The notes under the pieces: generated by a model
Told to the model about the DNA's origin: nothing
Database searches by the model: none
Seen by the model: only the letters and a program-made list of their open reading frames with translations
Position numbers and translations under genes: made by a program
NCBI RefSeq assembly: GCF_020005165.1
Contig: NZ_JAHCLT010000001.1
Coordinates: 1,054,001 to 1,118,000, forward strand
Reading direction: 5' to 3'
DNA from: Kangiella taiwanensis
GTDB taxonomy: Bacteria; Pseudomonadota; Gammaproteobacteria; Enterobacterales; Kangiellaceae
DNA: 64,000 nt
Part shown: piece by piece, positions 53,541 to 62,136 of the stretch
Layout of the letters: every line of letters starts with the position of its first letter
Position numbering within the stretch: the stretch's first letter is position 1

Positions 53541-54716
53541 ATGTCAGACAAGAAATTTAAGTTTGCCAGCCGCGTGATTCATGCTGGTCAAGAGCCTGAG
53601 CCGATCACAGGCGCAGTCATGCCACCAATTTTCACTACGTCAACTTATGCCCAGCCATCTCCAGGTGAGCACACGGGTTATGAGTATTCGCGTAGCCAAA
53701 ACCCAACGCGTATGGCGTATGAGCGCTGTATTGCTGATTTGGAAAATGGTAAGCAGGGCTATGCCTTCGCTTCTGGTATGGCGGCAACTAGCACTATCCT
53801 TGAGCTACTTGACGCAGGTTCGCACGTTATCGCTATGGATGACTTGTATGGCGGTACCTTCCGATTGTTCGATAAAGTTCGTAAACGTACGGCGAATCTA
53901 GAGTTCAGCTTCGAGAACTTGTCTGACTTAAGTAACCTTGAGAAGGCGCTTAAACCAAACACTAAGATGATTTGGGTCGAAAGTCCGACAAACCCAATGT
54001 TAAAAGTGGTTGATATGAAAGCGATTGCTGACTTCGCTAAGAAGCACAATTTAATCGCTGTTGCGGACAACACCTTCGCCACACCGTTTAACCAAACACC
54101 TTTAGACTTTGGTTTCGATATCGTGATGCACTCGGCGACAAAATACCTAAACGGTCACTCAGACATCGTTGGTGGTGTTGCAGTTGTTGGCGATAATGAT
54201 GAGTTGCGCGAACAAATGGCGTTCTTGCACAACTCAGCAGGTGCGATTCAAGGGCCTTTTGATAGCTATTTAGCGCTTCGTGGCTTGAAAACATTGGCTC
54301 TGCGTATGCGCCAGCATAACGAAAATGGTCAAAAAGTGGCTGAGTTCCTAAGCAACCATCCACAAATCGATAAAGTGTATTACCCAGGTTTAGAATCACA
54401 CCCACAGCACGAATTAGCCAAAAGCCAAATGAAAGGCTTTAGCGGTATGGTGTCGGTGTTGGTTAAAGGCGACACGGAAGAAGAAGCGGCGAAGAACTCG
54501 CATGAGTTCATGAAGAAGCTAAAAGTCTTTACTCTGGCAGAGAGTTTGGGCGGTATTGAAAGCTTATCCAATCACCCAGCGATCATGACCCACGCTGCTG
54601 TACCCTACGAAATTCGCCAAGAGATTGGAATTTTGGATAACTTGGTGCGTTTATCTGTAGGTGTTGAGGATATTGATGATATTCTTGAAGATCTAGACTC
54701 GGCTTTAAAGTTCTAA
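53541..54716 (+). CDS. Cystathionine gamma-lyase/synthase-family PLP enzyme
   Basis: 391 residues of the Cys/Met-metabolism PLP family. The PLP lysine is Lys 201 in HSATKYLNGHSD. The family core includes SRSQNPTRMAYERCIADLENGK, AFASGMAATSTI and a C-terminal ESLGGIESLSNHPAIMTHA. The group contains gamma-lyase, gamma-synthase and beta-lyase, which sequence alone does not separate. Next to a CBS-type gene, gamma-lyase (cystathionine to cysteine) is the most coherent reading. A terminator follows. Confidence 0.9.
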   Translation: MSDKKFKFASRVIHAGQEPEPITGAVMPPIFTTSTYAQPSPGEHTGYEYSRSQNPTRMAYERCIADLENGKQGYAFASGMAATSTILELLDAGSHVIAMDDLYGGTFRLFDKVRKRTANLEFSFENLSDLSNLEKALKPNTKMIWVESPTNPMLKVVDMKAIADFAKKHNLIAVADNTFATPFNQTPLDFGFDIVMHSATKYLNGHSDIVGGVAVVGDNDELREQMAFLHNSAGAIQGPFDSYLALRGLKTLALRMRQHNENGQKVAEFLSNHPQIDKVYYPGLESHPQHELAKSQMKGFSGMVSVLVKGDTEEEAAKNSHEFMKKLKVFTLAESLGGIESLSNHPAIMTHAAVPYEIRQEIGILDNLVRLSVGVEDIDDILEDLDSALKF

Positions 54717-54736
54717 GTGACAGCTGGAATCAATGA

Positions 54737-54764
54737 AAAAGGCGCTGATTAGGCGCCTTTTTTG
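54737..54764 (+). terminator. Rho-independent terminator of the cystathionine lyase-type gene
   Basis: AAAAGGCGC (54737-54745), loop TGATTAG, GCGCCTTTT (54753-54761) with further T to about 54763. Confidence 0.9.
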
Positions 54765-54801
54765 TGCCATTGAGTCACACAAAGCTTTAAAGGTGATCGG
54801 C

Positions 54802-55701
54802 TTACTTCAACAAATTTGCTGGCGAATACTGGTCGGTCAGTATTTTAGCGTCAGTATCCCAGTTAACTTCATCACTAATGGCGTCGAAGACTCGAAGCGT
54901 ATCTACGCCATACTCGGATAGTAGTGGCTTGTAGTGGTTTGCTTTTTTGAGTAGTTCTTTTATTTCAGGTAGCTTGTCATTACTGACCACGATAACGCGA
55001 TTGGTCTTTTCGTCTTCAAAGTGGATTTGGTACAAGTCACCAAAGACCTGGTGGTAAGTTTCAGATTCGTGGTGGAATAGGGCGCTTGAACTAAAAGTAT
55101 TCGCCATGATGATGCCGCCAGGCTTGAGTAAGCCTTTGACTTCCTCTAGGTATTCTTTGGTCATCATGTGCTCTGGAATATAGTCACTGTTGAAGGCATC
55201 TAATAATATGAAATCATAACGTCGATCTTTTCGTAGCTCGCGTTTGACAAAGACTCGACCGTCGCGCACATGGGTCTCGTACTGTTCGCCATCATCGGTG
55301 TAACCAAAATATTTTTTCGCCATATCCGCAACGACATCATCGATTTCGACAGAAACGATGTTTGCATTGGGATACACCTCTTTGTAGCGATTAACGAGAA
55401 CACCACCGCCTAAGCCAATGACTAACATGTCTTTAGGGTCGTCTAGGAAGAATGTCGCGCCCATGGCAAGTTTGTAATAATCGAACACCAACTCTTTGGG
55501 TCTTTCATCGAAGATACAAGACTGGCTGAGATCGTTATGGCTCTTTTTTCGGAAGCGCATGCAGGTGAGGCCAACTTCTTTAACGATATAGACGTTCTGA
55601 TAGAGGGAGCGTTCTTCCTCGACGATTTTTGCTTCGCCGTCCATTGGCGCAACACATAAGACAATAAAGGCTGCGCAAAGGGCAAATAGTAACTTATTCA
55701 T
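54802..55701 (-). CDS. Spermidine synthase-like methyltransferase-fold protein
   Basis: 299 residues. A signal-like N-terminus (to PMDGEA) precedes a spermidine-synthase/SAM-binding fold (GLGGGVLVNRYKEVYPNANIVSVEIDD, then HVRDGRVFVKRELRKDRRYDFILLDAFNSDYIPEHM). The conserved Asp of the polyamine aminopropyl site region is in the last block. It overlaps the end of the upstream membrane gene by 8 bases. In many proteobacteria these two parts are one 'fused MFS/spermidine synthase' protein, so here the fusion is split into two cistrons. True polyamine activity is unproven. Confidence 0.87.
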   Translation of the reverse strand: MNKLLFALCAAFIVLCVAPMDGEAKIVEEERSLYQNVYIVKEVGLTCMRFRKKSHNDLSQSCIFDERPKELVFDYYKLAMGATFFLDDPKDMLVIGLGGGVLVNRYKEVYPNANIVSVEIDDVVADMAKKYFGYTDDGEQYETHVRDGRVFVKRELRKDRRYDFILLDAFNSDYIPEHMMTKEYLEEVKGLLKPGGIIMANTFSSSALFHHESETYHQVFGDLYQIHFEDEKTNRVIVVSNDKLPEIKELLKKANHYKPLLSEYGVDTLRVFDAISDEVNWDTDAKILTDQYSPANLLK

Positions 55702-56314
55702 TAATCAGCTCCGCTTTCTCAGCTTTAGGTAGTGGCTTAGGGAATAGCATAGCAATGATGCCAACAATGGCTAAGACGATGGTCACACCGTACAAAATAG
55801 AGTCTAATTCAAACCATAAAACTAAGTAGAAAGAAGTCATAATGGTGCCAAGCGCGCTCCCCAGCGTGGAGACAAAATAAAGGAAGCCAGCAGTTTGGCC
55901 GCTACTTTCAGCGTTCGCAACCAGTAAACGTACCGAATAGGGAGCAACCATACCCATAATAGTGGTCGGTATTAGAAACAAAATGACGGAACTTACTAAT
56001 GAACCGTAGCGAGGGTCTTCTATCTGCATGAATACCCAGTCTGATAGTTCTGAGTGCCATATGTCCAGTGGTAAGGTCGTTAATGATGCTGCAATGAAGA
56101 TAACCCCATATTTACGGGTATTAGGCTCTTTTAATGACAGTTTGCCCCCTAAAAGGTAGCCAATAGATAAAGCGAGCATAAAAACGGTGATGATACTGCC
56201 CCAGACATAGACGCTGCCACCGAAGTAGGGCGATAGAATTTTCCCTCCGAGGAGCTCAACCGTCATAATGGAGAAGCCCATAATAAAGGCGCAAATCAAA
56301 ACAAGAGTATTCAT
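55694..56314 (-). CDS. Membrane half of a split MFS/spermidine synthase-like protein
   Basis: 206 residues from ATG 56314: about six membrane helices with the family stretch GFSIMTVELLGGKILSPYFGGSVYVWGSII. The frame is open to TTG 56374, but TTGACA there fits a -35, so the shorter start is preferred. The same family normally joins this to a spermidine synthase-like domain. Here that domain is the next gene (8-base overlap). Confidence 0.82.
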   Translation of the reverse strand: MNTLVLICAFIMGFSIMTVELLGGKILSPYFGGSVYVWGSIITVFMLALSIGYLLGGKLSLKEPNTRKYGVIFIAASLTTLPLDIWHSELSDWVFMQIEDPRYGSLVSSVILFLIPTTIMGMVAPYSVRLLVANAESSGQTAGFLYFVSTLGSALGTIMTSFYLVLWFELDSILYGVTIVLAIVGIIAMLFPKPLPKAEKAELINE

Positions 56315-56346
56315 AGACTGTGTTATAGAATTTATTGGTTCACCTG

Positions 56347-56374
56347 ATAATAAGCGAATGCGCATAAATGTCAA
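56347..56374 (-). promoter_or_regulatory. Promoter of the split spermidine synthase-like operon
   Basis: TTGACA (56374-56369), a 16-bp spacer and TATTAT (56352-56347): consensus -35 and 5 of 6 in the -10. It excludes the TTG and the ATG at 56365 as start codons, because both would lie at or upstream of the transcription start. Confidence 0.6.
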
Positions 56375-56503
56375 AGTTTGTGAAAAGCCGCTGAAATATA
56401 TAAATCCTTAATATTCTGATACTTATATTCTATTGGGTCGATAAAATGATCGTGGTAGAATGAACCCTTTATATTTATAGCGTGAATTAATCAGGAGATT
56501 AAC

Positions 56504-57085
56504 ATGGCAATTGAACTACCAGAATTACCTTATGGTCGTGATGCACTAGCACCACATATCTCGGAAGAAACCATCAATTATCACTACGGCAAGCACCACA
56601 ATGCTTACGTGACTAACTTAAACAAGATGATTGAAGGTACTGATTTCGAAGGTAAGTCGCTAGAAGACATCATCCGTACTTCTGAAGGTGGTGTGTTCAA
56701 CAATGCTGCACAAGTTTGGAACCACACTTTCTACTGGAATAGCTTAAGCCCTAACGGCGGTGGCGAGCCTTCAGGTTCTATCGCTGACGCAATTAACGCT
56801 GCTTTCGGTTCATTCGCTGACTTCAAAGAGAAGTTCACAGCAAGCGCAGCGGGCAACTTCGGTTCAGGTTGGACTTGGTTAGTTAAAAATGCTTCAGGTT
56901 CACTTGAAATCGTTAACACAAGCAATGCTGATACGCCAATCACTGACGCAGGTGTTACACCACTACTTACAGTAGACGTGTGGGAGCACGCTTACTATGT
57001 TGACTACCGTAACGCTCGCCCAGAGTACTTAAAAAACTTCTGGGAATTAGTGAACTGGGACTTTGCAGAGAAAAACTTCGCATAA
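56504..57085 (+). CDS. sodB: Iron superoxide dismutase
   Basis: 193 residues, cytosolic. Metal ligands are His 27, His 74 (QVWNHTFYW), Asp 158 and His 162 (DVWEHAYY). Gln 70 in the QVWNH block is typical of the iron rather than the manganese enzyme. It dismutates superoxide. CAGGAG precedes the ATG. Monocistronic, with a perfect terminator. Confidence 0.96.
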   Translation: MAIELPELPYGRDALAPHISEETINYHYGKHHNAYVTNLNKMIEGTDFEGKSLEDIIRTSEGGVFNNAAQVWNHTFYWNSLSPNGGGEPSGSIADAINAAFGSFADFKEKFTASAAGNFGSGWTWLVKNASGSLEIVNTSNADTPITDAGVTPLLTVDVWEHAYYVDYRNARPEYLKNFWELVNWDFAEKNFA

Positions 57086-57099
57086 TCCAAAGCGTTCCT

Positions 57100-57129
57100 A
57101 AAAAAGCCCAGCAATTGCTGGGCTTTTTT
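57100..57129 (+). terminator. Perfect palindromic terminator of sodB
   Basis: AAAAAAGCCCAGC (57100-57112), loop AATT, GCTGGGCTTTTTT (57117-57129). Symmetric, so it can also serve the convergent S9 peptidase gene. Confidence 0.93.
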
Positions 57130-57139
57130 GTGGTTAGGG

Positions 57140-59089
57140 CTATTGATTCAGGCTTTGTTTAAAGAAAGTATCCAAAGCTTTAAAGAACTTAACACCAGAG
57201 GCAACTTTCTTAAACCCGTGGATTTCGTAAGGCAAAAAAAGTGACTCATGTTTCACTCCCTTCTTCTTTAAGAAGTAAAGCATGCGATTATAATGTTCAA
57301 AGTCGACGATTGAGTCGTTGCCACCTTGTGCTACCAAAACTGGGATTTTGATTTTTTCAGCATTATATACAGGTGAGTATGCGACTAACTGATCCATTTC
57401 CGTGTCAGGATCTCCAATGTAAGTCACAAAAAACTCTTTGAGATCATCATCAACATGAAACTGGTGCTTACTATAAAGAAGAGATAAGTCTGTCACACCC
57501 GCATAAGAGGCTGCACAGCGATAAAAATCTGGATATTTGATGGCGCTCATCAGAGCAGAATACCCGCCATAGCTAATTCCAAAAATACAAACTTGGTTTT
57601 TGTCTATATAGCCAGTTTTTAAAGCTTCTTGGGATGCAAAGTAGATATCTTCCTCGATCATTCTACCCCATTGTTTTTGCCCTGACTCAAGAAATTCTGT
57701 ACCGAACCCTGAAGACCCCCTGTAATTGGGCATCAATACTGAGTACCCAAGCTGAGATAGAAGTTGTGCATGTTTATTAAAGTAATTGTAGTCTCTAACA
57801 CCGATAGGACCGCCATGGGGCATTACAATCAATGGTGATTTGTTGTCGTCACTTGCATTTAAAGCAGGTAGTAGATATGACTCAGTGACAACCCCATCAT
57901 TGGCTTTGGAGACTAGTTTTATGGACTTTTGTAGTGATAACCCGGAAAGGTCTTGATATATATCGTTTAACTTAGTGAGCTTGTTTTCCTTTTCTTGGTA
58001 CAGGTAATAAGCTCCTGGGTTGTCAGAGCTTCTTGTAACAAGAATTGAGACGCCTTTTTCGACGTTTGTCTCTAAGATGTTAAAGTGCTCTCTATCAAGT
58101 AACGGTATGATTTTTTCACGTAACTCAGGTTTATATTCGCCGATATATTCATGCTTATGAATACCATCCTCAACATAAACAGCAGCAATAACTGTTCCAG
58201 TTTCAGGGTTAAATTTAAATGAAGAAAAGTCTTTTCTTTGAAGTGGGTATCTATAGTCAAGTAGCTTACCAGACTCTAAGTCAACCTTTCTTAGAACACT
58301 AGCGTTCTTATCGGAAATCATTAAGTTCAATGTGGTATTATTAGACTCTATCGAAATAGGTAACACTTCTTGTTCGGCTTTACTGGTAAAAATAGTTTTC
58401 CATGAGCCATATCTGTTTTGCTTCACGGTAGTGATATCATCTTCAATCTCATGAGAAATGATTGGATCACCCGAATGGTCGAAAAGCCAGCCTTCAACGT
58501 CTTCAGTCCCTCTGTTCATGCGATACTGAGCTCTAAACTCCATAGGGAAGTGCTCAGCTTTGATATCAACTTTGTGTAGGTTTAACCCCACATCGCTACT
58601 GTGCTTTGCAAATATTGCTCTATCTTCAATGTGTGGAAGTGGATTTATAAGTATAAAGGTCCTTTTTGTTAAGTGTTTTTCTGCCACTTCTATGCCGGAT
58701 TCATCGTGTTTTATGCTATAGATAAAACTATTGATTCCAACATCTCTTTTGTAAAACTGACCTAGGATATCGTTATTATCTATCCACTCCACTTTCGTTG
58801 ACGGTCCCACCCAAGCTGCATTAGCCTTCGCAAAAAATACAGCCTCTTGGTCAGAGTTAATGAGTTTCACATAATACTTATACACGGAACCATCGAACGT
58901 GGTATACAAATATTTATCGCCATCGGGACTAAGGCTATAGTCGTAAATTGTATTTGGTGAAAATAGAATCTCATGTATGGACTTTTTTTCATTCGACTTT
59001 TCTTGCGTGTCATCATCACTGTTAGAAATACAAAGTGGGGACGTAGCTATTAAAATTGCGAGTATGAAAAAACGGTTAATATTAGTCAT
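57140..59089 (-). CDS. Secreted S9-family (prolyl oligopeptidase-like) peptidase
   Basis: 649 residues from ATG 59089, with AGGTGA 6 bases upstream. The longer frame to 59116 is disfavoured. A signal peptide (to about SPLCISNS) is followed by an N-terminal beta-propeller-like domain and a C-terminal alpha/beta hydrolase. The nucleophile Ser lies in GISYGGYSALM, Asp in QGGNDSIVDF and His in YEIHGFK. An acylaminoacyl or dipeptidyl peptidase type is likely. Overlaps the preceding small secreted gene by 8 bases. Confidence 0.88.
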   Translation of the reverse strand: MTNINRFFILAILIATSPLCISNSDDDTQEKSNEKKSIHEILFSPNTIYDYSLSPDGDKYLYTTFDGSVYKYYVKLINSDQEAVFFAKANAAWVGPSTKVEWIDNNDILGQFYKRDVGINSFIYSIKHDESGIEVAEKHLTKRTFILINPLPHIEDRAIFAKHSSDVGLNLHKVDIKAEHFPMEFRAQYRMNRGTEDVEGWLFDHSGDPIISHEIEDDITTVKQNRYGSWKTIFTSKAEQEVLPISIESNNTTLNLMISDKNASVLRKVDLESGKLLDYRYPLQRKDFSSFKFNPETGTVIAAVYVEDGIHKHEYIGEYKPELREKIIPLLDREHFNILETNVEKGVSILVTRSSDNPGAYYLYQEKENKLTKLNDIYQDLSGLSLQKSIKLVSKANDGVVTESYLLPALNASDDNKSPLIVMPHGGPIGVRDYNYFNKHAQLLSQLGYSVLMPNYRGSSGFGTEFLESGQKQWGRMIEEDIYFASQEALKTGYIDKNQVCIFGISYGGYSALMSAIKYPDFYRCAASYAGVTDLSLLYSKHQFHVDDDLKEFFVTYIGDPDTEMDQLVAYSPVYNAEKIKIPVLVAQGGNDSIVDFEHYNRMLYFLKKKGVKHESLFLPYEIHGFKKVASGVKFFKALDTFFKQSLNQ

Positions 59090-59645
59090 GTAATTCACCT
59101 TTTTCTTCAGTTTCAAGGTAGGTGAATAAGTAGTCGCTACCCAATCCGGTATAAACCAATGGGTAGTTGCTCAAAAAGTCAGAGTACTCCTTTTCTAGAT
59201 ATTTATAGTTGCTCATAGCTCTATTTTTATAGACGAATGTGGCTCTACCGTCACCTTTGTTATGAATGATTAAGTCGCCTGCATAGGCAATTTTCCCAGC
59301 AACAACCTCTGCTTTATAAGGAATATCATCTATCTCAAAGACCCTGTTACCCCAAACGGTCATACTCTCGAAGTAATAATTGCCCTCAGGAAGCTTGGCG
59401 ATATAAATATTATTGCCGTATTTAATATTCTTGAAGTGGTGATCATCTTCGCCAGTTAGTGATAAGCGCAAAATACCAGAGTCTTGATTAGAGAATACGT
59501 ACTCATTATTGAATGAAACTTTTAAAAGTAGGTAGCCTTCATCAGAGTCAAGTGAACTGGTATCTATATTTTTATCGGAAGCAAGCAGTTTTGTGTTATG
59601 GGTAAGTAAAACTAGCAATAGTGATATGTAAAGAAGTGACTTCAC
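59082..59645 (-). CDS. Unknown secreted protein coupled to the S9 peptidase
   Basis: 187 residues. A signal peptide (cleaved near KLLASD) is followed by a beta-rich domain (SFNNEYVFSNQDSGILRLSL, AKLPEGNYYFESMTVW, VAGKIAYAGDLIIH) resembling a carboxypeptidase-regulatory or DUF2846-like sandwich. No catalytic residues visible. It ends 8 bases inside the peptidase gene, so it is translationally coupled and may be its chaperone or partner (inference). Confidence 0.78.
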   Translation of the reverse strand: MKSLLYISLLLVLLTHNTKLLASDKNIDTSSLDSDEGYLLLKVSFNNEYVFSNQDSGILRLSLTGEDDHHFKNIKYGNNIYIAKLPEGNYYFESMTVWGNRVFEIDDIPYKAEVVAGKIAYAGDLIIHNKGDGRATFVYKNRAMSNYKYLEKEYSDFLSNYPLVYTGLGSDYLFTYLETEEKGELHD

Positions 59646-59742
59646 AGATTCCCCCTTTTTATATTTATTAAAATTATCCTATGGGGATATATCCTAATAA
59701 ATAGGGGGGTTAATGTAAAATAGGGTTTTGGTCAGCGCGGTG

Positions 59743-59766
59743 AGGCTAGCTCAAACGAGCTAGCCT
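59743..59766 (-). terminator. Hairpin after the iutA-like gene
   Basis: AGGCTAGCTC (59743-59752), loop AAAC, GAGCTAGCCT (59757-59766): a perfect 10-bp stem downstream of the receptor stop on the minus strand, without a T-run. A terminator-like structure. Confidence 0.45.
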
Positions 59767-59779
59767 TTCAGACTAGTGT

Positions 59780-61942
59780 TTAATAAGTCGCCGTCCAGTT
59801 CAGTGTGTAGGTGCGACCACGTCCTTGGAAATTGAATAAGTACTCAGGGCCATAAGCGGGGGAGTAGAATGCGGTTGCGCGTTGTCCCCAAACCGTCGAG
59901 TATTGCTTATCCAGCAAATTGGTAATACCAAAACTAAATTTGCCAGCTGTGGTTTCAGTGCTCAGGGCTAAATCCAACGTTGTGTAACCGTCGATTTCGC
60001 GATCTGAAGCGTCTTCGGCATCAAATGCATGATTCGCCTGTAAGCGAGCGGTGTAGTCGTAGTTGGTCCAACCGAGGAAGGCCGTTGCAGAAGATAACGA
60101 TGCGTAACGAATGTCACGTTTTAGCCAGTCGCCGTTATCATCTTCTTCTTCAGATCGCACCCAGTGCAGTGTTGCGCCTGTTTCGAAGCCTTGATCCAAA
60201 TATTTAGTGAAAGCACCTTCAAAGCCATAGTCACGAGTTTTGTTATCGACCACGACTACGTTTAAGTTAGCGTCGTTGCTTACTGCTTTATCAGACCATG
60301 AGTAGTAGATCGAAGTTTGTGCTTGCCAACTGTCGCCAGAGTAACGCCAGCCGAACTCGGTTTGATCGGTTTCCACGGCGCTTAATGGATTGTCGTTGAC
60401 GTTTACATCAGGGCTTTTGCCGTAGTATTTCGCTGGATCGGGCAGTTCAAAGCCTTGGCTAAAGCGGAACCACGTTTGGTGGTTTGCTGCATTATACATG
60501 ATACTCGCGTTGAAAAGAGTCGCATCATAATCGTTGCTACCGCCTGGAATTAATACGCTTACACGTTGGCCAACAGGATCGTAGCTGAATTTATCAAAGT
60601 CCTGAACCGTAACGTCCATCTTTTGTTGGCGAAGACCCGCTGCAAGTTTCCAGTTATCGTTTAAAGCCCAGTCAGCTTGCACAAAACCTGATAAGCCTTC
60701 TACTTCATAACTAGGGTAGCGTGGCTCAAGGCGTGACTTATTTTGCACTAAGCCCCCGGTAGCGTCGGTCGTTTCTAAGTCGAAGAACATTTGATCTGCG
60801 TCAAATTTCTCACGGTCAAAGTCTAGGCCATAGGTAAGGTGCGTCGAAGCACTGATGTTGGTATCGAATAACGCTTTCATGCCTGAAAGCTGGGTATTTT
60901 GTTTTGAAGTACCAAACTCAATCGCATAACGACCTTCTGCCGGTAAAATGCGTGGGCGAGGGAAGGCACTAAAGCTTGACTCTTCGTTACGGTGAAATGC
61001 TTGTAAGTAGAAGTCTTGTCCTAATAAGTCGCCGTGGTGATATTGTAGGTTCAGCATTTCGCGATCTGTCGCTGGTGCGCGATCCGAGCGGAAGCCATCA
61101 CGAATTTCAGCATCGGCTAAGCTACCGACAGGTACTGCATCAATGTTAGGGAAGAACAGGCCGCGTTCACCTGTATAGTTTGAGCGGTAAATCTGTGCGC
61201 CTAATTCCAGCGACTGGTCGTCAGTCAGTTTGATGTCTACACTACCTAAAATATCGACGGTGCGGTTGTCTTGTAAGTCAGTTTGCGTGATGTCTGGGAA
61301 GATTTCATCGCCATTACCATCATAAAAGCGACCGTTTTCTTCGTAAGCCAAACCGAGGTATGCTTGAACGTCTTCATTACCGTCGCTGATGGAGTGCTTG
61401 ATGCGTTTGCTCAGATCATCGCTACCGTTAAGACTACTTGAAGCGCCAATCTGAGTCGTCATGACCACTCCATCGCTAGAGCCTTTCTTAGTGATGATAT
61501 TAATGATACCGCCTGTCGCGCCACCACCGTATAAGCTACTCGCGCCTGAGATGACTTCGATTCGCTCTACGTTGAACGGATCAATTGAGTCAAATTGTCG
61601 TGATAATCCGCGAGAGTTGTTGAGTGAAATACCGTCTATCAAGACTTGGACACTTCGACCTCGAAGATTTTGACCGTAGTTAGTACGGCCTTGTGGTGCC
61701 AAGTCCAAGCCTGGAACTAACTTGCCCAACATAGTTTTTAAGTCTGCTCCGGTCTCCAATTGTTGCTCGATACCAGCACGGTCAATAACCCAGACAGAGC
61801 CTGGGATTTCGCTGATTTTGGTTGGTGTACGTGAGCCGACGACCACGACAGTATCGTCAGGTGCGGTTGTTTCGTTTGCTTGCAAGCCCATGGAAACGCT
61901 CAATGCCACAGCAGCAAGGCTGAATCCTAATCGATAGTTCAT
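59780..61942 (-). CDS. iutA: TonB-dependent receptor, IutA (aerobactin) type
   Basis: 720 residues from ATG 61942, with AAGGT upstream. The longer frame to 61987 is disfavoured because it displaces the signal peptide. The mature N-terminus has a TonB box (TVVVVGSR). The plug contains LKTMLGKLVPGLDLAPQGRTNYGQNLRGR and RIEVISGASSLYGGGATGGIINIITKKG, which closely resembles IutA. The C-terminal end (QRATAFYSPAYGPEYL, then GRGRTYTLNW) matches too. It would import ferric hydroxamate-citrate siderophores. No iucABCD is in the window. A Fur box lies upstream. Confidence 0.88.
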   Translation of the reverse strand: MNYRLGFSLAAVALSVSMGLQANETTAPDDTVVVVGSRTPTKISEIPGSVWVIDRAGIEQQLETGADLKTMLGKLVPGLDLAPQGRTNYGQNLRGRSVQVLIDGISLNNSRGLSRQFDSIDPFNVERIEVISGASSLYGGGATGGIINIITKKGSSDGVVMTTQIGASSSLNGSDDLSKRIKHSISDGNEDVQAYLGLAYEENGRFYDGNGDEIFPDITQTDLQDNRTVDILGSVDIKLTDDQSLELGAQIYRSNYTGERGLFFPNIDAVPVGSLADAEIRDGFRSDRAPATDREMLNLQYHHGDLLGQDFYLQAFHRNEESSFSAFPRPRILPAEGRYAIEFGTSKQNTQLSGMKALFDTNISASTHLTYGLDFDREKFDADQMFFDLETTDATGGLVQNKSRLEPRYPSYEVEGLSGFVQADWALNDNWKLAAGLRQQKMDVTVQDFDKFSYDPVGQRVSVLIPGGSNDYDATLFNASIMYNAANHQTWFRFSQGFELPDPAKYYGKSPDVNVNDNPLSAVETDQTEFGWRYSGDSWQAQTSIYYSWSDKAVSNDANLNVVVVDNKTRDYGFEGAFTKYLDQGFETGATLHWVRSEEEDDNGDWLKRDIRYASLSSATAFLGWTNYDYTARLQANHAFDAEDASDREIDGYTTLDLALSTETTAGKFSFGITNLLDKQYSTVWGQRATAFYSPAYGPEYLFNFQGRGRTYTLNWTATY

Positions 61943-62015
61943 TATTGAGTACCTTGTTTTTCTGATGTCCTGTAATAGGGGGCACATTCTACTCCTGACA
62001 TAAAGATATGTAAAT

Positions 62016-62034
62016 AATAATGATTCGCATTACC
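62016..62034. promoter_or_regulatory. Fur box of the iutA-like gene
   Basis: On the minus strand GGTAATGCGAATCATTATT, 15 of 19 matches to the classical Fur consensus, about 74 bases before the iutA ATG. Fur-Fe(II) repression is the expected control. The divergent DUF2157 gene starts 103 bases on the other side and might also be affected. Confidence 0.75.
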
Positions 62035-62136
62035 GTTATTTTTAAATGAGTGGTCAACACCATGATTTTCTTGCAAAAACAAGGATATAGAATATAAAAG
62101 ACGGTATGCTATAGTTTATGAAACTCAGGAGGTTGA

